From assembly GCA_947492825.1 (NCBI GenBank), contig CANLNT010000001.1, positions 2,108,001 to 2,172,000 of the forward strand: a stretch of DNA of 64,000 nucleotides. Direction: 5' to 3'. The position numbers and the translations under genes are program-made. Under the pieces are notes generated by a model. That model was not told the origin of the DNA and ran no database searches. It was given only the letters and a program-made list of their open reading frames with translations. The stretch is from an uncultured Paracoccaceae bacterium. Lineage in GTDB: Bacteria > Pseudomonadota > Alphaproteobacteria > Rhodobacterales > Rhodobacteraceae. Below are positions 48,076-57,500 of the stretch, piece after piece (position 1 is the first letter of the stretch; each line of letters starts with the position of its first letter).

Positions 48076-48786
48076 ATGAAGAAGATGCTCTCTGCCGCGT
48101 TGCTTGGACTGACGTTTGTTGCGTCACCCGCGCTGGCCGCCCCGATTGATGTGAACAAGCAAACCGGCAGCGTCTTTGGCGCTGAGCAGTGGAAAGTTGT
48201 CACCTCTTTCTATGCCGAGGGCACACCGCCCCGCACTGGCAGCTTTTATGCGGGTGCATTTCAGCTGACCGCTGATGCGCTGGGTGACTTTATGGCCTTC
48301 TGCTTGCAGCCGCTGGAAAACCTCGACCTCAGCAAGGACTACACCGAAGGCACCACCCTGGTGGACCCGGCTTTGGGCGATTTGAACAATCTCGCCGCCA
48401 ACGCGTTCTTTAATGTCAGCGACGCGATCACTGCGGCTGCTTTCCAAATGGCTGTCTGGGAACTGGCACATGACGCAGGCGACTACGACATCGACGACGG
48501 TGACTTCCGCATCACTTCGCTGGCCACTGGCTCGCAGTCGAAGGCGGCTGCTGATCAGGCGCAGACATGGCTTGATCTGGTCAAAAGCGACAGCACATGG
48601 GCCAATAATGCGCAGGGCAAGAATTTCCTGATCATCTCGGCCAATGGTACGCAGGACCTGATCACCAACATCGACAATTCGTCGGTCGTCGGCGAGGTAC
48701 CCGTGCCAGCATCCGGCCTGTTTTTGCTGGCTGGCCTGGCAGGTGCAGGGGCTGTGGCCCGCCGCAAGGCCCGCAAAGCCGCCTAA
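48076..48786 (+). CDS. Secreted VPxPA-tail protein with thioester-domain-like pattern
   Basis: 236 residues. Signal peptide ends ALA/AP. The mature part has C76 in FMAFCLQPLE and Q124 in AAFQMAVWELAHD, the Cys and Gln spacing pattern of thioester (TED/TQxA) domains that crosslink to host or matrix targets in surface proteins; many exported PEP-CTERM-type proteins share it. The C-terminus VPVPASGLFLLAGLAGAGA then RRKARK is a sorting signal. A GAAA-loop hairpin follows. The thioester is inferred, not shown. Confidence 0.75.
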   Translation: MKKMLSAALLGLTFVASPALAAPIDVNKQTGSVFGAEQWKVVTSFYAEGTPPRTGSFYAGAFQLTADALGDFMAFCLQPLENLDLSKDYTEGTTLVDPALGDLNNLAANAFFNVSDAITAAAFQMAVWELAHDAGDYDIDDGDFRITSLATGSQSKAAADQAQTWLDLVKSDSTWANNAQGKNFLIISANGTQDLITNIDNSSVVGEVPVPASGLFLLAGLAGAGAVARRKARKAA

Positions 48787-48806
48787 GCCAACCTACTTTC
48801 ACATAC

Positions 48807-48840
48807 ATCGCGCCGCGCCCGGAAACGGGCGCGGCGCGAT
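48807..48840 (+). terminator. 15 bp perfect hairpin with GAAA loop
   Basis: ATCGCGCCGCGCCCG, loop GAAA, then its exact complement. It begins 21 bases after the stop of the secreted-protein gene and is followed by TGCATTTTG, only a short T-run. It probably terminates or protects the upstream mRNA. Confidence 0.65.
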
Positions 48841-48890
48841 TGCATTTTGGGGGCCTTTCAGCCCGCGATCAGACATGCCAATGTCGCAAC

Positions 48891-49823
48891 ATGACTGATT
48901 TGACACCACAAAATGGCACACCAAGATCTCGCCTGACCTTTGGCACCATGCAGTTTGGCGGCAAGGCCGACGAAGCCGCGGCGCGCGCCATGTATGATGC
49001 GGCCCGCGCGGCTGGCATCAACCACTTTGACACCGCTGTCGGCTACAACGGTGGCGCGTCCGAGACACTGCTGGGCCCGATGGTCGCAACCGAACGCGAC
49101 GCGATATACCTGGCGACGAAAGTGGGCTACATGGGCGGTGCGGGCGTGGGCAATCTGGGCGCTCAATTCGACCGCTGCCGCCAGCAACTTGGGCTGGATG
49201 CGGTTGATCTCCTTTACCTGCACCGCTTTGACAATGACACGCCGCTGGAAGAGACGTTCACTTTCATGGCTGATCTGCAATCCAAGGGATTGATCCGCCA
49301 CATCGGCGTCAGCAATTACGCCGCGTGGCAGGTGATGAAGGCACAGGCGGTCTGCACGACACTTGGCACCCGCATCGACGTGATCCAGCCGATGTACAAC
49401 CTCGTCAAACGCCAGGTCGAGGTAGAGCTGCTGCCGATGGCCGCTGATCAGGACATGCTTGTCTGCCCCTATTCGCCCCTGGGCGGCGGGTTGCTGACGG
49501 GCAAATATGCGCAAGGGGGCACCGGACGGCTGACCGAGGATGACCGCTATGCCGCCCGCTACGGCCCACAATGGATGCACGAAACGGCGGCGGCCCTTTC
49601 CGCATTGGCCGCCGCACACAATACCGATGCCGCCACGCTCGCTGTGGCGTGGGTCGCCGCGCACCGCAACGCCGTGTCCCCCATCATCTCGGCCCGGTCG
49701 GTGGCGCAACTTGCCCCCTCGCTGGCAGCCGAAGGGTTCGCCATGACACCCGCGCTTTACGACCAGATCACCGCCCTGTCGCCAACGCCCGCGCCCGCAA
49801 CGGACCGGCTGGAAGAAGCATGA
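48891..49823 (+). CDS. Aldo/keto reductase
   Basis: 310 residues from the ATG at 48891. The AKR TIM-barrel pattern is clear: INHFDTAVGYNGG (catalytic D and Y), LATKVGY (K), LYLHRFDNDTPLEET (H) and the C-terminal NADPH-binding region near PIISARSVAQL. Substrate unknown. The stop overlaps the start of the flavoprotein gene, so the two are coupled. Confidence 0.88.
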   Translation: MTDLTPQNGTPRSRLTFGTMQFGGKADEAAARAMYDAARAAGINHFDTAVGYNGGASETLLGPMVATERDAIYLATKVGYMGGAGVGNLGAQFDRCRQQLGLDAVDLLYLHRFDNDTPLEETFTFMADLQSKGLIRHIGVSNYAAWQVMKAQAVCTTLGTRIDVIQPMYNLVKRQVEVELLPMAADQDMLVCPYSPLGGGLLTGKYAQGGTGRLTEDDRYAARYGPQWMHETAAALSALAAAHNTDAATLAVAWVAAHRNAVSPIISARSVAQLAPSLAAEGFAMTPALYDQITALSPTPAPATDRLEEA

Positions 49824-50902
49824 CGGATTTCATCATTATCGGCGGTGGCGTGGCGGGCCTGTCGACGGCCGCGCGCCTGTCAGCCTTTGGGCATGTGACC
49901 CTGATCGAGCGTGAACGCAACTTTGGCTATCATGCCTCTGGCCGCTCTGCGGCCTTGTTCGAACCGACTTACGGGCTGCCCTCAACCACCGCCCTCAGCC
50001 GCGCCAGCGCTGATTTCTTGCGGACAGAAGCCGGTGGCGTCCTGTCACCCCGTGGGCTGATGCTGATCGGCGGGCCAGACGATCACGCGGCCTTTGACTC
50101 TGATCGCGACAGTATGGGTCTGGAGGAGGTCGACGTAGACGCAGCGCGCGACACCATCCCGATCCTGAACCTCAAAACCGTCACCCGCGCCGCGACCCAT
50201 GCAGAGGCGTGGGACATCGACACGGACAGATTGCTGAATATCTTCCAGCAGATCCTGCGCAGAAACGGCGGCGTGGCGCATAGCAACTGCATGCCGACCC
50301 TGATCAGCCGCACCCGGCAAGGCTGGACCGTGCAAACCACGACGCAAGGCCCGATTGGTGGCGCAATTCTGGTCGACGCCGCAGGCGCATGGGCTGATGA
50401 GGTGGCGCAGATGGCGCGCATAGCGCCCTTGGGCCTGACACCTTTGCGCCGGTCGATGGGCCGCATCCCGGCCCCCGGCGACCATGATGTCAGCGGCTGG
50501 CCGATGCTATTCGGTCCGGGCGAAACCTGGTACGCAAAACCCGATGCGGGCGCATTGATCGTTTCACCTGCTGACGAAGACCCTTCCGCACCCATAGACG
50601 CCTTTGCCGACGATATGGTGCTGGCCGAAGGATTTGCACGTTACGAAAACTATGTAACCGAACCGGTCAACCGCCTGCTGGCCTCTTGGGCCGGGCTCCG
50701 CACCTTTGCGCCCGACCGCAATCTGGTGCTTGGCCCGGATCCAACTGATCCTGCGTTCGTCTGGTGCGCAGGCCAAGGCGGCTACGGCTTTCAAACCGCA
50801 CCCGCTGCCAGCGCATTGGTGGCCGATCTGGTGATCGGGCGATCGCCCCAGATCGATGCGGACATCGTCGCGCAATTGCGGCCAGATCGCCTGCGATCCT
50901 AG
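49820..50902 (+). CDS. FAD-dependent oxidoreductase, D-amino acid dehydrogenase-like
   Basis: 360 residues from the ATG overlapping the reductase stop. DFIIIGGGVAGLSTAARLSAFG is the FAD-binding fingerprint, and RNFGYHASGRSAALFEPTYG resembles the D-arginine dehydrogenase (DauA) branch of the DAO/DadA family. The C-terminal CAGQGGYGFQTAPAASALVADLV is the second FAD-contact block. It likely oxidises a D-amino acid or related amine to the imino/keto form. 4-base overlap with the convergent Hint gene. Confidence 0.82.
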   Translation: MTDFIIIGGGVAGLSTAARLSAFGHVTLIERERNFGYHASGRSAALFEPTYGLPSTTALSRASADFLRTEAGGVLSPRGLMLIGGPDDHAAFDSDRDSMGLEEVDVDAARDTIPILNLKTVTRAATHAEAWDIDTDRLLNIFQQILRRNGGVAHSNCMPTLISRTRQGWTVQTTTQGPIGGAILVDAAGAWADEVAQMARIAPLGLTPLRRSMGRIPAPGDHDVSGWPMLFGPGETWYAKPDAGALIVSPADEDPSAPIDAFADDMVLAEGFARYENYVTEPVNRLLASWAGLRTFAPDRNLVLGPDPTDPAFVWCAGQGGYGFQTAPAASALVADLVIGRSPQIDADIVAQLRPDRLRS

Positions 50903-51843
50903 CCGACCATTGCCATCAATTCCCAACTGCGTATCTGCGGCATTGCTGCGTCTTCGTCGGTGGCCTGCTGCTGCAGCCGCGCCTGAGGATCGTAAGAGCT
51001 TGTCGCGGCCCCTTCGGCAAAGATCACCTGGGGCGTCTCGAACACCAGATGAAAGCCAGTGATCGCTTTTAGATCGCCGTCGACCCGCACCGAATCGAGC
51101 GTCGCCGCAAGCGACCGCGCCTGCACCAGCACCGCATCCGCGCCCAGCACATGCCGCACCCGGATGTGCCGATAAAGCATCTGCTGCCCTTGGCTGATCC
51201 ACAAATCGCGCTGCGGCAGCCCAAAACCCAATGCGCCCGCCTCAACCCGCACCGGCCACAAACGGCGGTCCGTCCGATAAGGCAGGCCCGCAAATGTCTG
51301 GCTATGCACCGCGACCAAAGGCTGCGGTCCGGCATCCAGCGTGTTGACCCGATCACCCACTGCCAGATCATCAATCAGGCGCGCGCCATCGGGCGTATCA
51401 ATCATTGTCCCACCCAGCAGGCTGGTTTGCATCGTTTCTGCCGTCATCGCGCTATCAAATGGGATCGGCAGGCCACCCGAATTGGGAAAACATCCGCTGG
51501 CCACACCCGCTGCCGGGCCATCAACCGCTGTAAATCCCGGCGCACGGCAATCCAGCGCATAGAACGCGGTCACCAGATGTTGGGCTGCGGTATCCATCAA
51601 CGCGACCGCCGCGGAAACGCTGGGATGGATCAGCTCTGCCGGGATCCGGCACCACATCCAGCCCGTTGCGCGATCCACCCGCGAAGGAAGATCTGCCAGC
51701 GCCTTGGCCGCACACATCGCGCCGTTGGTGGCATAGGTGGCAATGCTGAAATCCTGCATCCGTCCGGCATCTGACGGCGACAGGGTCACGGTCACGTCCG
51801 GCATGGACCTGTGTGGCGGATGGGATGATGAAAGAAAGGCCAT
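50899..51843 (-). CDS. Hint-domain protein (Rhodobacteraceae type)
   Basis: 314 residues from the ATG at 51841-51843 behind AGGAGG; the longer frame to 52287 is shadow of the opposite gene. The Hint region runs from about residue 145: LLGGTMIDTPDGARLIDDLAVGDRVNTLDAGPQPLVAV and later LWISQGQQMLYRH. The N-terminal nucleophilic cysteine of self-cleaving Hint/intein domains (usually CFxxGT) is absent, replaced by SLLGGT. Role unknown; such proteins are frequent in this family and often occur with secreted repeat proteins. Confidence 0.8.
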   Translation of the reverse strand: MAFLSSSHPPHRSMPDVTVTLSPSDAGRMQDFSIATYATNGAMCAAKALADLPSRVDRATGWMWCRIPAELIHPSVSAAVALMDTAAQHLVTAFYALDCRAPGFTAVDGPAAGVASGCFPNSGGLPIPFDSAMTAETMQTSLLGGTMIDTPDGARLIDDLAVGDRVNTLDAGPQPLVAVHSQTFAGLPYRTDRRLWPVRVEAGALGFGLPQRDLWISQGQQMLYRHIRVRHVLGADAVLVQARSLAATLDSVRVDGDLKAITGFHLVFETPQVIFAEGAATSSYDPQARLQQQATDEDAAMPQIRSWELMAMVG

Positions 51844-51976
51844 TCTGACCTCCTGTTGATCCTGATCTTCCGCAATCTGACTGACAGAGACGGCAACAGG
51901 GTGTTTCCGATATGGAAAAAATGGGGCAGTCGTCCGCGCAATTGAAAAAGCGACAAGGCTGACCCATTTATGCGCC

Positions 51977-52297
51977 ATGACAAAACCCTCCCTGCGGGAC
52001 CGCGCACGTAACCGGTTAGACCGGCAATTCAATTCCATCAGCCGCCAGTTCCCCTGGGCTGCGCGGCCCTTGGCGTTCTTGCGGCATCCCTGGCTGTGGC
52101 TGATCCGGGTGCCGATTGCGTTCATGCTGATTTTGGGCGGTTTTCTGGCGATCCTGCCGGTCTTTGGCTTGTGGATGATCCCTGTCGGGTTGCTCTTGCT
52201 GGCCGTCGACGTCCCGCGCCTGCAAAGCCCCGTGGCCGGAGCCATCGTGCGCGGCAGACGGCGCATCGACCTCTGGCGGCACCGCAATCGGCGCTAG
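51977..52297 (+). CDS. Small membrane protein, unknown
   Basis: 106 residues. A basic N-terminus (RDRARNRLDRQFNS) precedes one long or two short hydrophobic segments (RVPIAFMLILGGFLAILPVFGLWMIPVGLLLLAV), then a basic tail (RGRRRIDLWRHRNRR). No family recognised. Probably an inner-membrane protein with both ends cytoplasmic. Confidence 0.65.
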   Translation: MTKPSLRDRARNRLDRQFNSISRQFPWAARPLAFLRHPWLWLIRVPIAFMLILGGFLAILPVFGLWMIPVGLLLLAVDVPRLQSPVAGAIVRGRRRIDLWRHRNRR

Positions 52298-52348
52298 CGG
52301 CTAGGCATTTGGCCCGTTAGGCTGCCGTCATAGCTACAGGAGCCCTTG

Positions 52349-52813
52349 ATGAAACCCATTCTGCCCGCCATTGCCGCGATTTGTCTTTTTCCAACCTTCG
52401 CCATGGCCGATCAAGTGGACCGCCTTGCCGCAGCCACTGATATTCTGACCGGCAAGCTAACCGCGTTTTACGTCAGCCGCGTGCCCGAACTGGCTGATGC
52501 GATGCCAAACTTTACCGTTGACGCAGAAATGCGCGCGGCCCTGGGGTGTACCCTCGACACTTACACGGCCGAGATTGGCCCCAACGCGACAGAGGCCTAC
52601 GTCGCCTCGGTCGAGGCTGAGGCCGCCGCGCTTGAAATCACCAGCCTGTCTAACATGGGCAATATGCTGGGCGACATCGATGAGGCGTTAGCCCTGCGCG
52701 CCATGCAGGAATGCGGGCAGATGGACATCTCCATGCGCCGGATGCAGGAAAGCGGCCTGCTTCAGGCCCTGCAAAAACCCGGCGTGATGGAGGCCTTGTT
52801 GGCAGGCGAATGA
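52349..52813 (+). CDS. Periplasmic small protein, unknown
   Basis: 154 residues from the ATG at 52349, with CAGGAGCC upstream. A signal peptide ends near AMA/DQ. The mature part is acidic and mostly helical with two cysteines (GCTLD, ECGQMD) that may pair. It resembles no characterised family. Confidence 0.65.
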   Translation: MKPILPAIAAICLFPTFAMADQVDRLAAATDILTGKLTAFYVSRVPELADAMPNFTVDAEMRAALGCTLDTYTAEIGPNATEAYVASVEAEAAALEITSLSNMGNMLGDIDEALALRAMQECGQMDISMRRMQESGLLQALQKPGVMEALLAGE

Positions 52814-52831
52814 CCGCGCCTGCCCAAGAGC

Positions 52832-55327
52832 TTAGCCATCCTTGCGGATGGTTTCGTTCTTCGGGTCATAGGGGCTGTCCTGCACGATCTCAGCATTCCA
52901 GAGCTGATCGAACATCTTGACCTGCACTTTTGTGCCGACCTCAGCATGCGCCGGTGTCACGTAGCCCATGCCGATGCTCTTGCCAAAGGCCACCGAATAC
53001 CCGCCAGAGGTCAGCCGCCCGATCCGGGTGCCATCCGTTGCATAAAGGACCTCGCGGCCCCAAGGGTCGGCGTCGTCCGGCCCGTCGATCAACAGCGTGA
53101 CACACTTTGACCGGATGCCCTTGGCGACCATCGCGTCCTTGCCGTGGAAGTCCTTGTTCAGATCAACAAAGCGCGGCAGGTCCGCTTCCAGCGGGGTCGC
53201 ATCGCGGCCCAATTCGGTGCCAAAGGCACGATAGGACTTTTCCTGCCGCAGCCAGTTCTGCGCCCGCGCACCGACCAGCTTCATCCCGTGCGGCTCACCC
53301 GCCTTCTCCAGCAGATCGAACAGATAATTCTGCATCTCGATCGGGTGGTGCAACTCCCAGCCAAGTTCTCCGGTATAGGCCACGCGGATCGCGTTGACCG
53401 GGCACATACCCAGCTCGATCTGCTTGGCGCTCAGCCATGGGAACCGCTTGTTGGACAGCGCCGTTGCGGGGTCTGGGTCTTTGATCACCTCGGCCAGCAC
53501 ATCGCGCGCTTTGGGTCCGGCAATGGCAAAGACGCCCCATTGCGTGGTCACATCCTGTTCGTTGATGCGGCCGAACTCCGCCTCTTTCTCCATGATTGCC
53601 TTGTAAAGATAATCCTGATCATAGGCATGCCATGCCCCAGCAGAGACGAGGTAGTAGTCATCCTCCGCCAACCGCACGATGGTATATTCGGTCCGCGTCG
53701 TGCCGTGGCTGGTCAACGCATAGGTCAGGTTGATCCGGCCCACGCGCGGCAATTTATTCGTCGTGAGCCAATCCAGAAACGCCGTTGCCCCCGGCCCGGA
53801 AATCCGGTGCTTGGTAAAGGCCGTGGAGTCGATCAGGCCCACGCCTTCGCGGATCGCCTTGGCCTCATCATGCGCATATTGCCACCATCCGCCACGGCGG
53901 AAGCTGCGCGATGCGGCATCGTCGAACCCAACGGGCGCAAAATAGTTGGGCCGTTCCCAGCCATTGACCCAGCCAAACTGTGCCCCACGCGCGGCCTGCC
54001 GATCATAGGCGGGCGAGGTGCGCAACGGACGGCAAGCGGGCCGTTCTTCATCCGGGTGGTGCAGGATATAGACGTGTTCGTAGCATTCCTCGTTCTTGCG
54101 CGCGGCGAACTCGGTCGTCATCCAATTGCCATAGCGTTTGGGATCAAGGCTCGCCATGTCGATCTCGGCCTCGCCATCGACCATCATCTGCGCAAGGTAA
54201 TACCCGGTGCCACCGGCAGCCGTGATCCCAAAGGAAAAGCCCTCTGCCAGCCACATGTTGGTCAGCCCCGGTGCCGGTCCGACAAGCGGATTGCCATCAG
54301 GCGTATAGCAGATCGGGCCGTTGAAATCGTCCTTCAGCCCGCTGTCTTCACAGGACGGCACGCGGTGGATCATGGCCATGTACTGGTCCTCGATCCGCTC
54401 CAGATCAAGCTGGAACAGGTCCGCGCGAAAGCTGTCCGGCACACCATATTCGAACCGCGCAGGCGCGCCGTGCTCATAGACGCCCAAGATCCAGCCGCCG
54501 CGCTCTTCGCGGACATATGACTGTGCATCCGCATCGCGGATCACCGGATGCTCGGCCCCGCCGGTCTTGCGGTATTCCACCAGTGCGGGATCCTGATCCA
54601 TCACGATAAACTGGTGTTCCACCGGGATCGCGGGAATTTTGATCCCTAGCATCTGTGCCGTGCGCTGCGCGTGGTTGCCGCTGGCCGTCACCACATGTTC
54701 CGCCGTGATCACGATCTGCTCGTCGCTGGACACAAGGTTGCCACCCTTTTCCACCATCTTGGTGCAGGTGACCTCCCAGGCATCGCCCGTCCAGTGGAAT
54801 GCATCCGCCTGCCACTTGCGTTCGATCATCACACCGCGCTGCCGCGCGCCCTTGGCCATCGCCATCGTCACGTCAGCGGGGTTAATGTAGCCATCGGTCT
54901 GATGATAAAGCGCGCCTTCAAGGTCTTCCGTGCGGATTAGCGGCCAGCGGTCTTTGATCTCATCCGGCGTCAGAAACTCATAAGGCACGCCACAGGTTTC
55001 CGCGGTCGAGGCATAAAGCATGTATTCATCCATGCGTTCCTTGGTCTGCGCCATGCGCAGATTGCCAACAACGGCAAAGCCCGCGTTCAGACCGGTTTCT
55101 TCCTCAAGCGTCTTGTAGAACTTGATGGAATAGTCGTGGATGTGGGTCGTCGCATAAGACATGTTGAAATAGGGCAGCAGACCTGCGGCGTGCCATGTGG
55201 ACCCAGACGTCAGCTCGTCGCGTTCCAGCAGCATCACATCATCCCAGCCCGCGCGCGCCAGATGATAGGCAATCGACGTGCCCACGGCCCCGCCACCGAC
55301 CACTAGCGCTTTGACATTCGTTTTCAT
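52832..55327 (-). CDS. Dimethylglycine/sarcosine dehydrogenase-like GcvT protein
   Basis: 831 residues. The N-terminal DAO-type FAD domain opens VKALVVGGGAVGTSIAYHLA (about 5-24). TSGSTWHAAGL (41-51) contains H46, the residue that binds FAD covalently in dimethylglycine and sarcosine dehydrogenases. The C-terminal half is a GcvT-like tetrahydrofolate-binding domain (TKHRISGPGATAFLDWLTTN ... GELGWELHHPIEMQNYLFDLL). It should demethylate an N-methylglycine or similar amine and hand the one-carbon unit to folate, as in marine glycine-betaine/choline breakdown. Confidence 0.85.
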   Translation of the reverse strand: MKTNVKALVVGGGAVGTSIAYHLARAGWDDVMLLERDELTSGSTWHAAGLLPYFNMSYATTHIHDYSIKFYKTLEEETGLNAGFAVVGNLRMAQTKERMDEYMLYASTAETCGVPYEFLTPDEIKDRWPLIRTEDLEGALYHQTDGYINPADVTMAMAKGARQRGVMIERKWQADAFHWTGDAWEVTCTKMVEKGGNLVSSDEQIVITAEHVVTASGNHAQRTAQMLGIKIPAIPVEHQFIVMDQDPALVEYRKTGGAEHPVIRDADAQSYVREERGGWILGVYEHGAPARFEYGVPDSFRADLFQLDLERIEDQYMAMIHRVPSCEDSGLKDDFNGPICYTPDGNPLVGPAPGLTNMWLAEGFSFGITAAGGTGYYLAQMMVDGEAEIDMASLDPKRYGNWMTTEFAARKNEECYEHVYILHHPDEERPACRPLRTSPAYDRQAARGAQFGWVNGWERPNYFAPVGFDDAASRSFRRGGWWQYAHDEAKAIREGVGLIDSTAFTKHRISGPGATAFLDWLTTNKLPRVGRINLTYALTSHGTTRTEYTIVRLAEDDYYLVSAGAWHAYDQDYLYKAIMEKEAEFGRINEQDVTTQWGVFAIAGPKARDVLAEVIKDPDPATALSNKRFPWLSAKQIELGMCPVNAIRVAYTGELGWELHHPIEMQNYLFDLLEKAGEPHGMKLVGARAQNWLRQEKSYRAFGTELGRDATPLEADLPRFVDLNKDFHGKDAMVAKGIRSKCVTLLIDGPDDADPWGREVLYATDGTRIGRLTSGGYSVAFGKSIGMGYVTPAHAEVGTKVQVKMFDQLWNAEIVQDSPYDPKNETIRKDG

Positions 55328-55489
55328 GACGCGACTCCCCGCTGCAATACCAAGGGCAATCTAGCGCATCACCCACCCCACGTCAGAACCAGCCGACATT
55401 GTTTGTCGCGAAACCGACCTATGCAGCCGGGCCGGCGCAAGCTACGTTGTTGGCAGGGCACCCGGCCCTTCAAACCTTAGGAGCCTTAA

Positions 55490-55963
55490 ATGTTCCGTTT
55501 TCTCAGAATCGCGTTTCCCAGCTTTGTCGTCGGCGTCGCCGTTGGTGCAGTTGGCTGGTATCTGGCGGGGCCTCTGTTCTTTGACACCGTCGTGTCCGAA
55601 GAACTGGCGCAGGCCGAGGTGTCGGCCACAGGCACATTTGTGGACGCCGACAGCGCCCATCGCGGCAGCGGCACCGTGTCGGTCGTCACCCGTGCCGATG
55701 GCATCACAGAACTGCAATTCACCGATTTTGAGGTCACAAACGGCCCCGACCTTGAGGTGTGGCTCACCGCCCACCCCGATCCGCGATCCTCTGCGGATGT
55801 CAAAGGGGCCGACTGGCTGTCACTGGGACAGCTCAAGGGCAACGTTGGCAATCAGGCCTATACCGTGCCCGCAGGCACCGACCTTTCGGCCTATCCCGCC
55901 GTCGTGATCTGGTGCGAACAATTCGGCGTGCTCTTTTCGCCTGCGGTCTTGCGCGGGTCATAG
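55490..55963 (+). CDS. DM13 domain membrane-anchored protein
   Basis: 157 residues. An N-terminal membrane anchor (IAFPSFVVGVAVGAVGWYLAG) leads to a DM13 domain with the repeated features GTFVDADSAHRGSGTV, NGPDLEVWLTAHPDP and YPAVVIWCEQFGVLFSPA, including the conserved cysteine proposed to take part in redox or electron transfer. Probably on the periplasmic face of the inner membrane. TAGGAGCC precedes the ATG. Confidence 0.8.
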   Translation: MFRFLRIAFPSFVVGVAVGAVGWYLAGPLFFDTVVSEELAQAEVSATGTFVDADSAHRGSGTVSVVTRADGITELQFTDFEVTNGPDLEVWLTAHPDPRSSADVKGADWLSLGQLKGNVGNQAYTVPAGTDLSAYPAVVIWCEQFGVLFSPAVLRGS

Positions 55964-55980
55964 ACGACCCACACAGCTTT

Positions 55981-57363
55981 TTATCCGTCGCTTAGCACGC
56001 AGCGACGCACACCCAGTTCGATCGCACAGTCACTGGCGCCCAGGTTGCCGCCATTGGCGCCACGCCGAACGGTGGGTTTGGCAGTCGGTGTTGGTGCTGC
56101 CGTTGGTGCCTCTGCCGCCTGCGGATCAGCGGACCCCACTGGCAACAAGGTAATCAGTTGCCGCGTTTCATCACGGATGGAAGCCGCATCAAAATACCGC
56201 GACCCTTGGGCCGCCGCCTGAGTCAGCAAACGTCCGTCATAGATGTCGTTGACCAACCGGCGCTCACTATCTGTGACCGGGTTGTTGCCGTGCAACAACT
56301 TATGCGCAATCCGCCCAACCTTGATGTAATCAGGCTCAGGACCAAGCAAGCCGGTAAGAATCTCTGATGGGGCAAAGGCGCGGCCATTGCGTTTGACCAG
56401 ACTGTCCCAATCGGTGATGTCCCCTGCGACCATGCGTTCCAGAATGCGCGTGTTCATTGGCGAATGGATACGCCCATCATTCAAGATTTCATGCGCACGC
56501 ATCGCCATGCTGGGACCGGGTGGCTCTTCGGACAAGGTGTCCCTGGCCGTATGCACACCAACGCCCGCGCGAAATTTCGGGTCCGGCGTCGGCAGCAGCG
56601 CATTAAGGGCTGCCATATCAAACTGCCCCAGCAAAGCCGCAACATGAGCGTCAGCTGCATTGGTGATAACTTCGAGCTCTACAAAAGTGCCCAATTTGGC
56701 GGTGAACCGGCGATAATTCACAGGCGTGATCTCACCCGTGGCGGGCCTGCGCGATGTCCGTGGATGCAGGGTCCAGTCGATCCCGTCGACCCGTGCAAAT
56801 AGCGCCTTGCGTGGCCTGCCATCGTCCACGTTCCCACCAAGGTCAGCAAAGGCCGACATGGATGCGTTTATCTCGCCCAATATCTGCCCCTGCACGGTAT
56901 TGGTGTTCACCTGCTCTAGCCGCTGCATCCGCAGCGCCATCAACAGCCCACCGCGCAAATAGGTCTGCGTCTCGCCTCCGGCTCCGGCCTGATCGGCGCG
57001 ACGAAAATCGAGCAGGATGTTGTTGGTTGTGGATTTTGACACCATCGTGGGGATCAGTTCCGCCCCGACAATCGTCTCGCCGTCCTTTTGTTCGTAATAT
57101 TTGGCGTACCAGCCGTCGGGTGCTGGCGGAATATGCCCGCGCAAATCAATGTCCGGTGTCTTTGTGACCTGACCGGTTGCGTTCTCGAACATCATCCGCA
57201 GGGCCGTCCCGCCCGCGCTGACGTTTTCATTGCCACCGTTCAGCGACAGCGTCGTCTCTTTGCCTTGCAATTGCGTATAAAGAAAATAAAGCCCGCCACC
57301 GCCAAGCAGCAGAATACACAATGCAATTGCCGGAAGGATAACTCTGATCATCAGCCGCCTCAT
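55981..57363 (-). CDS. Conserved membrane-anchored protein, unknown
   Basis: 460 residues. One N-terminal transmembrane helix (about 5-30, VILPAIALCILLLGGGGLYFLY) and a long periplasmic part without recognised motif. The last third has a proline/alanine/threonine-rich linker (TAAPTPTAKPTVRRG) and a short C-terminal tail with two cysteines (SDCAIELGVRRCVLSDG). The sequence is even in codon use with its neighbours. Function unknown. Confidence 0.6.
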   Translation of the reverse strand: MRRLMIRVILPAIALCILLLGGGGLYFLYTQLQGKETTLSLNGGNENVSAGGTALRMMFENATGQVTKTPDIDLRGHIPPAPDGWYAKYYEQKDGETIVGAELIPTMVSKSTTNNILLDFRRADQAGAGGETQTYLRGGLLMALRMQRLEQVNTNTVQGQILGEINASMSAFADLGGNVDDGRPRKALFARVDGIDWTLHPRTSRRPATGEITPVNYRRFTAKLGTFVELEVITNAADAHVAALLGQFDMAALNALLPTPDPKFRAGVGVHTARDTLSEEPPGPSMAMRAHEILNDGRIHSPMNTRILERMVAGDITDWDSLVKRNGRAFAPSEILTGLLGPEPDYIKVGRIAHKLLHGNNPVTDSERRLVNDIYDGRLLTQAAAQGSRYFDAASIRDETRQLITLLPVGSADPQAAEAPTAAPTPTAKPTVRRGANGGNLGASDCAIELGVRRCVLSDG

Positions 57364-57500
57364 CTGTCGTCACGTCCGATGTGGCATGGCGGGGCAATCC
57401 GGCATACTCAGGGACCAAACGTGAAGTTTTTGCGGCACCGCTTGCCGCCCTGCCCGCCCCGGCATACAACCGGGTGACGCCAAACCGTGCCGGGACTGCC

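Noticed and set aside
50899-51843. Intein or homing element
   Set aside because: The Hint domain is not embedded in a host protein, lacks the cysteine nucleophile and has no endonuclease domain.
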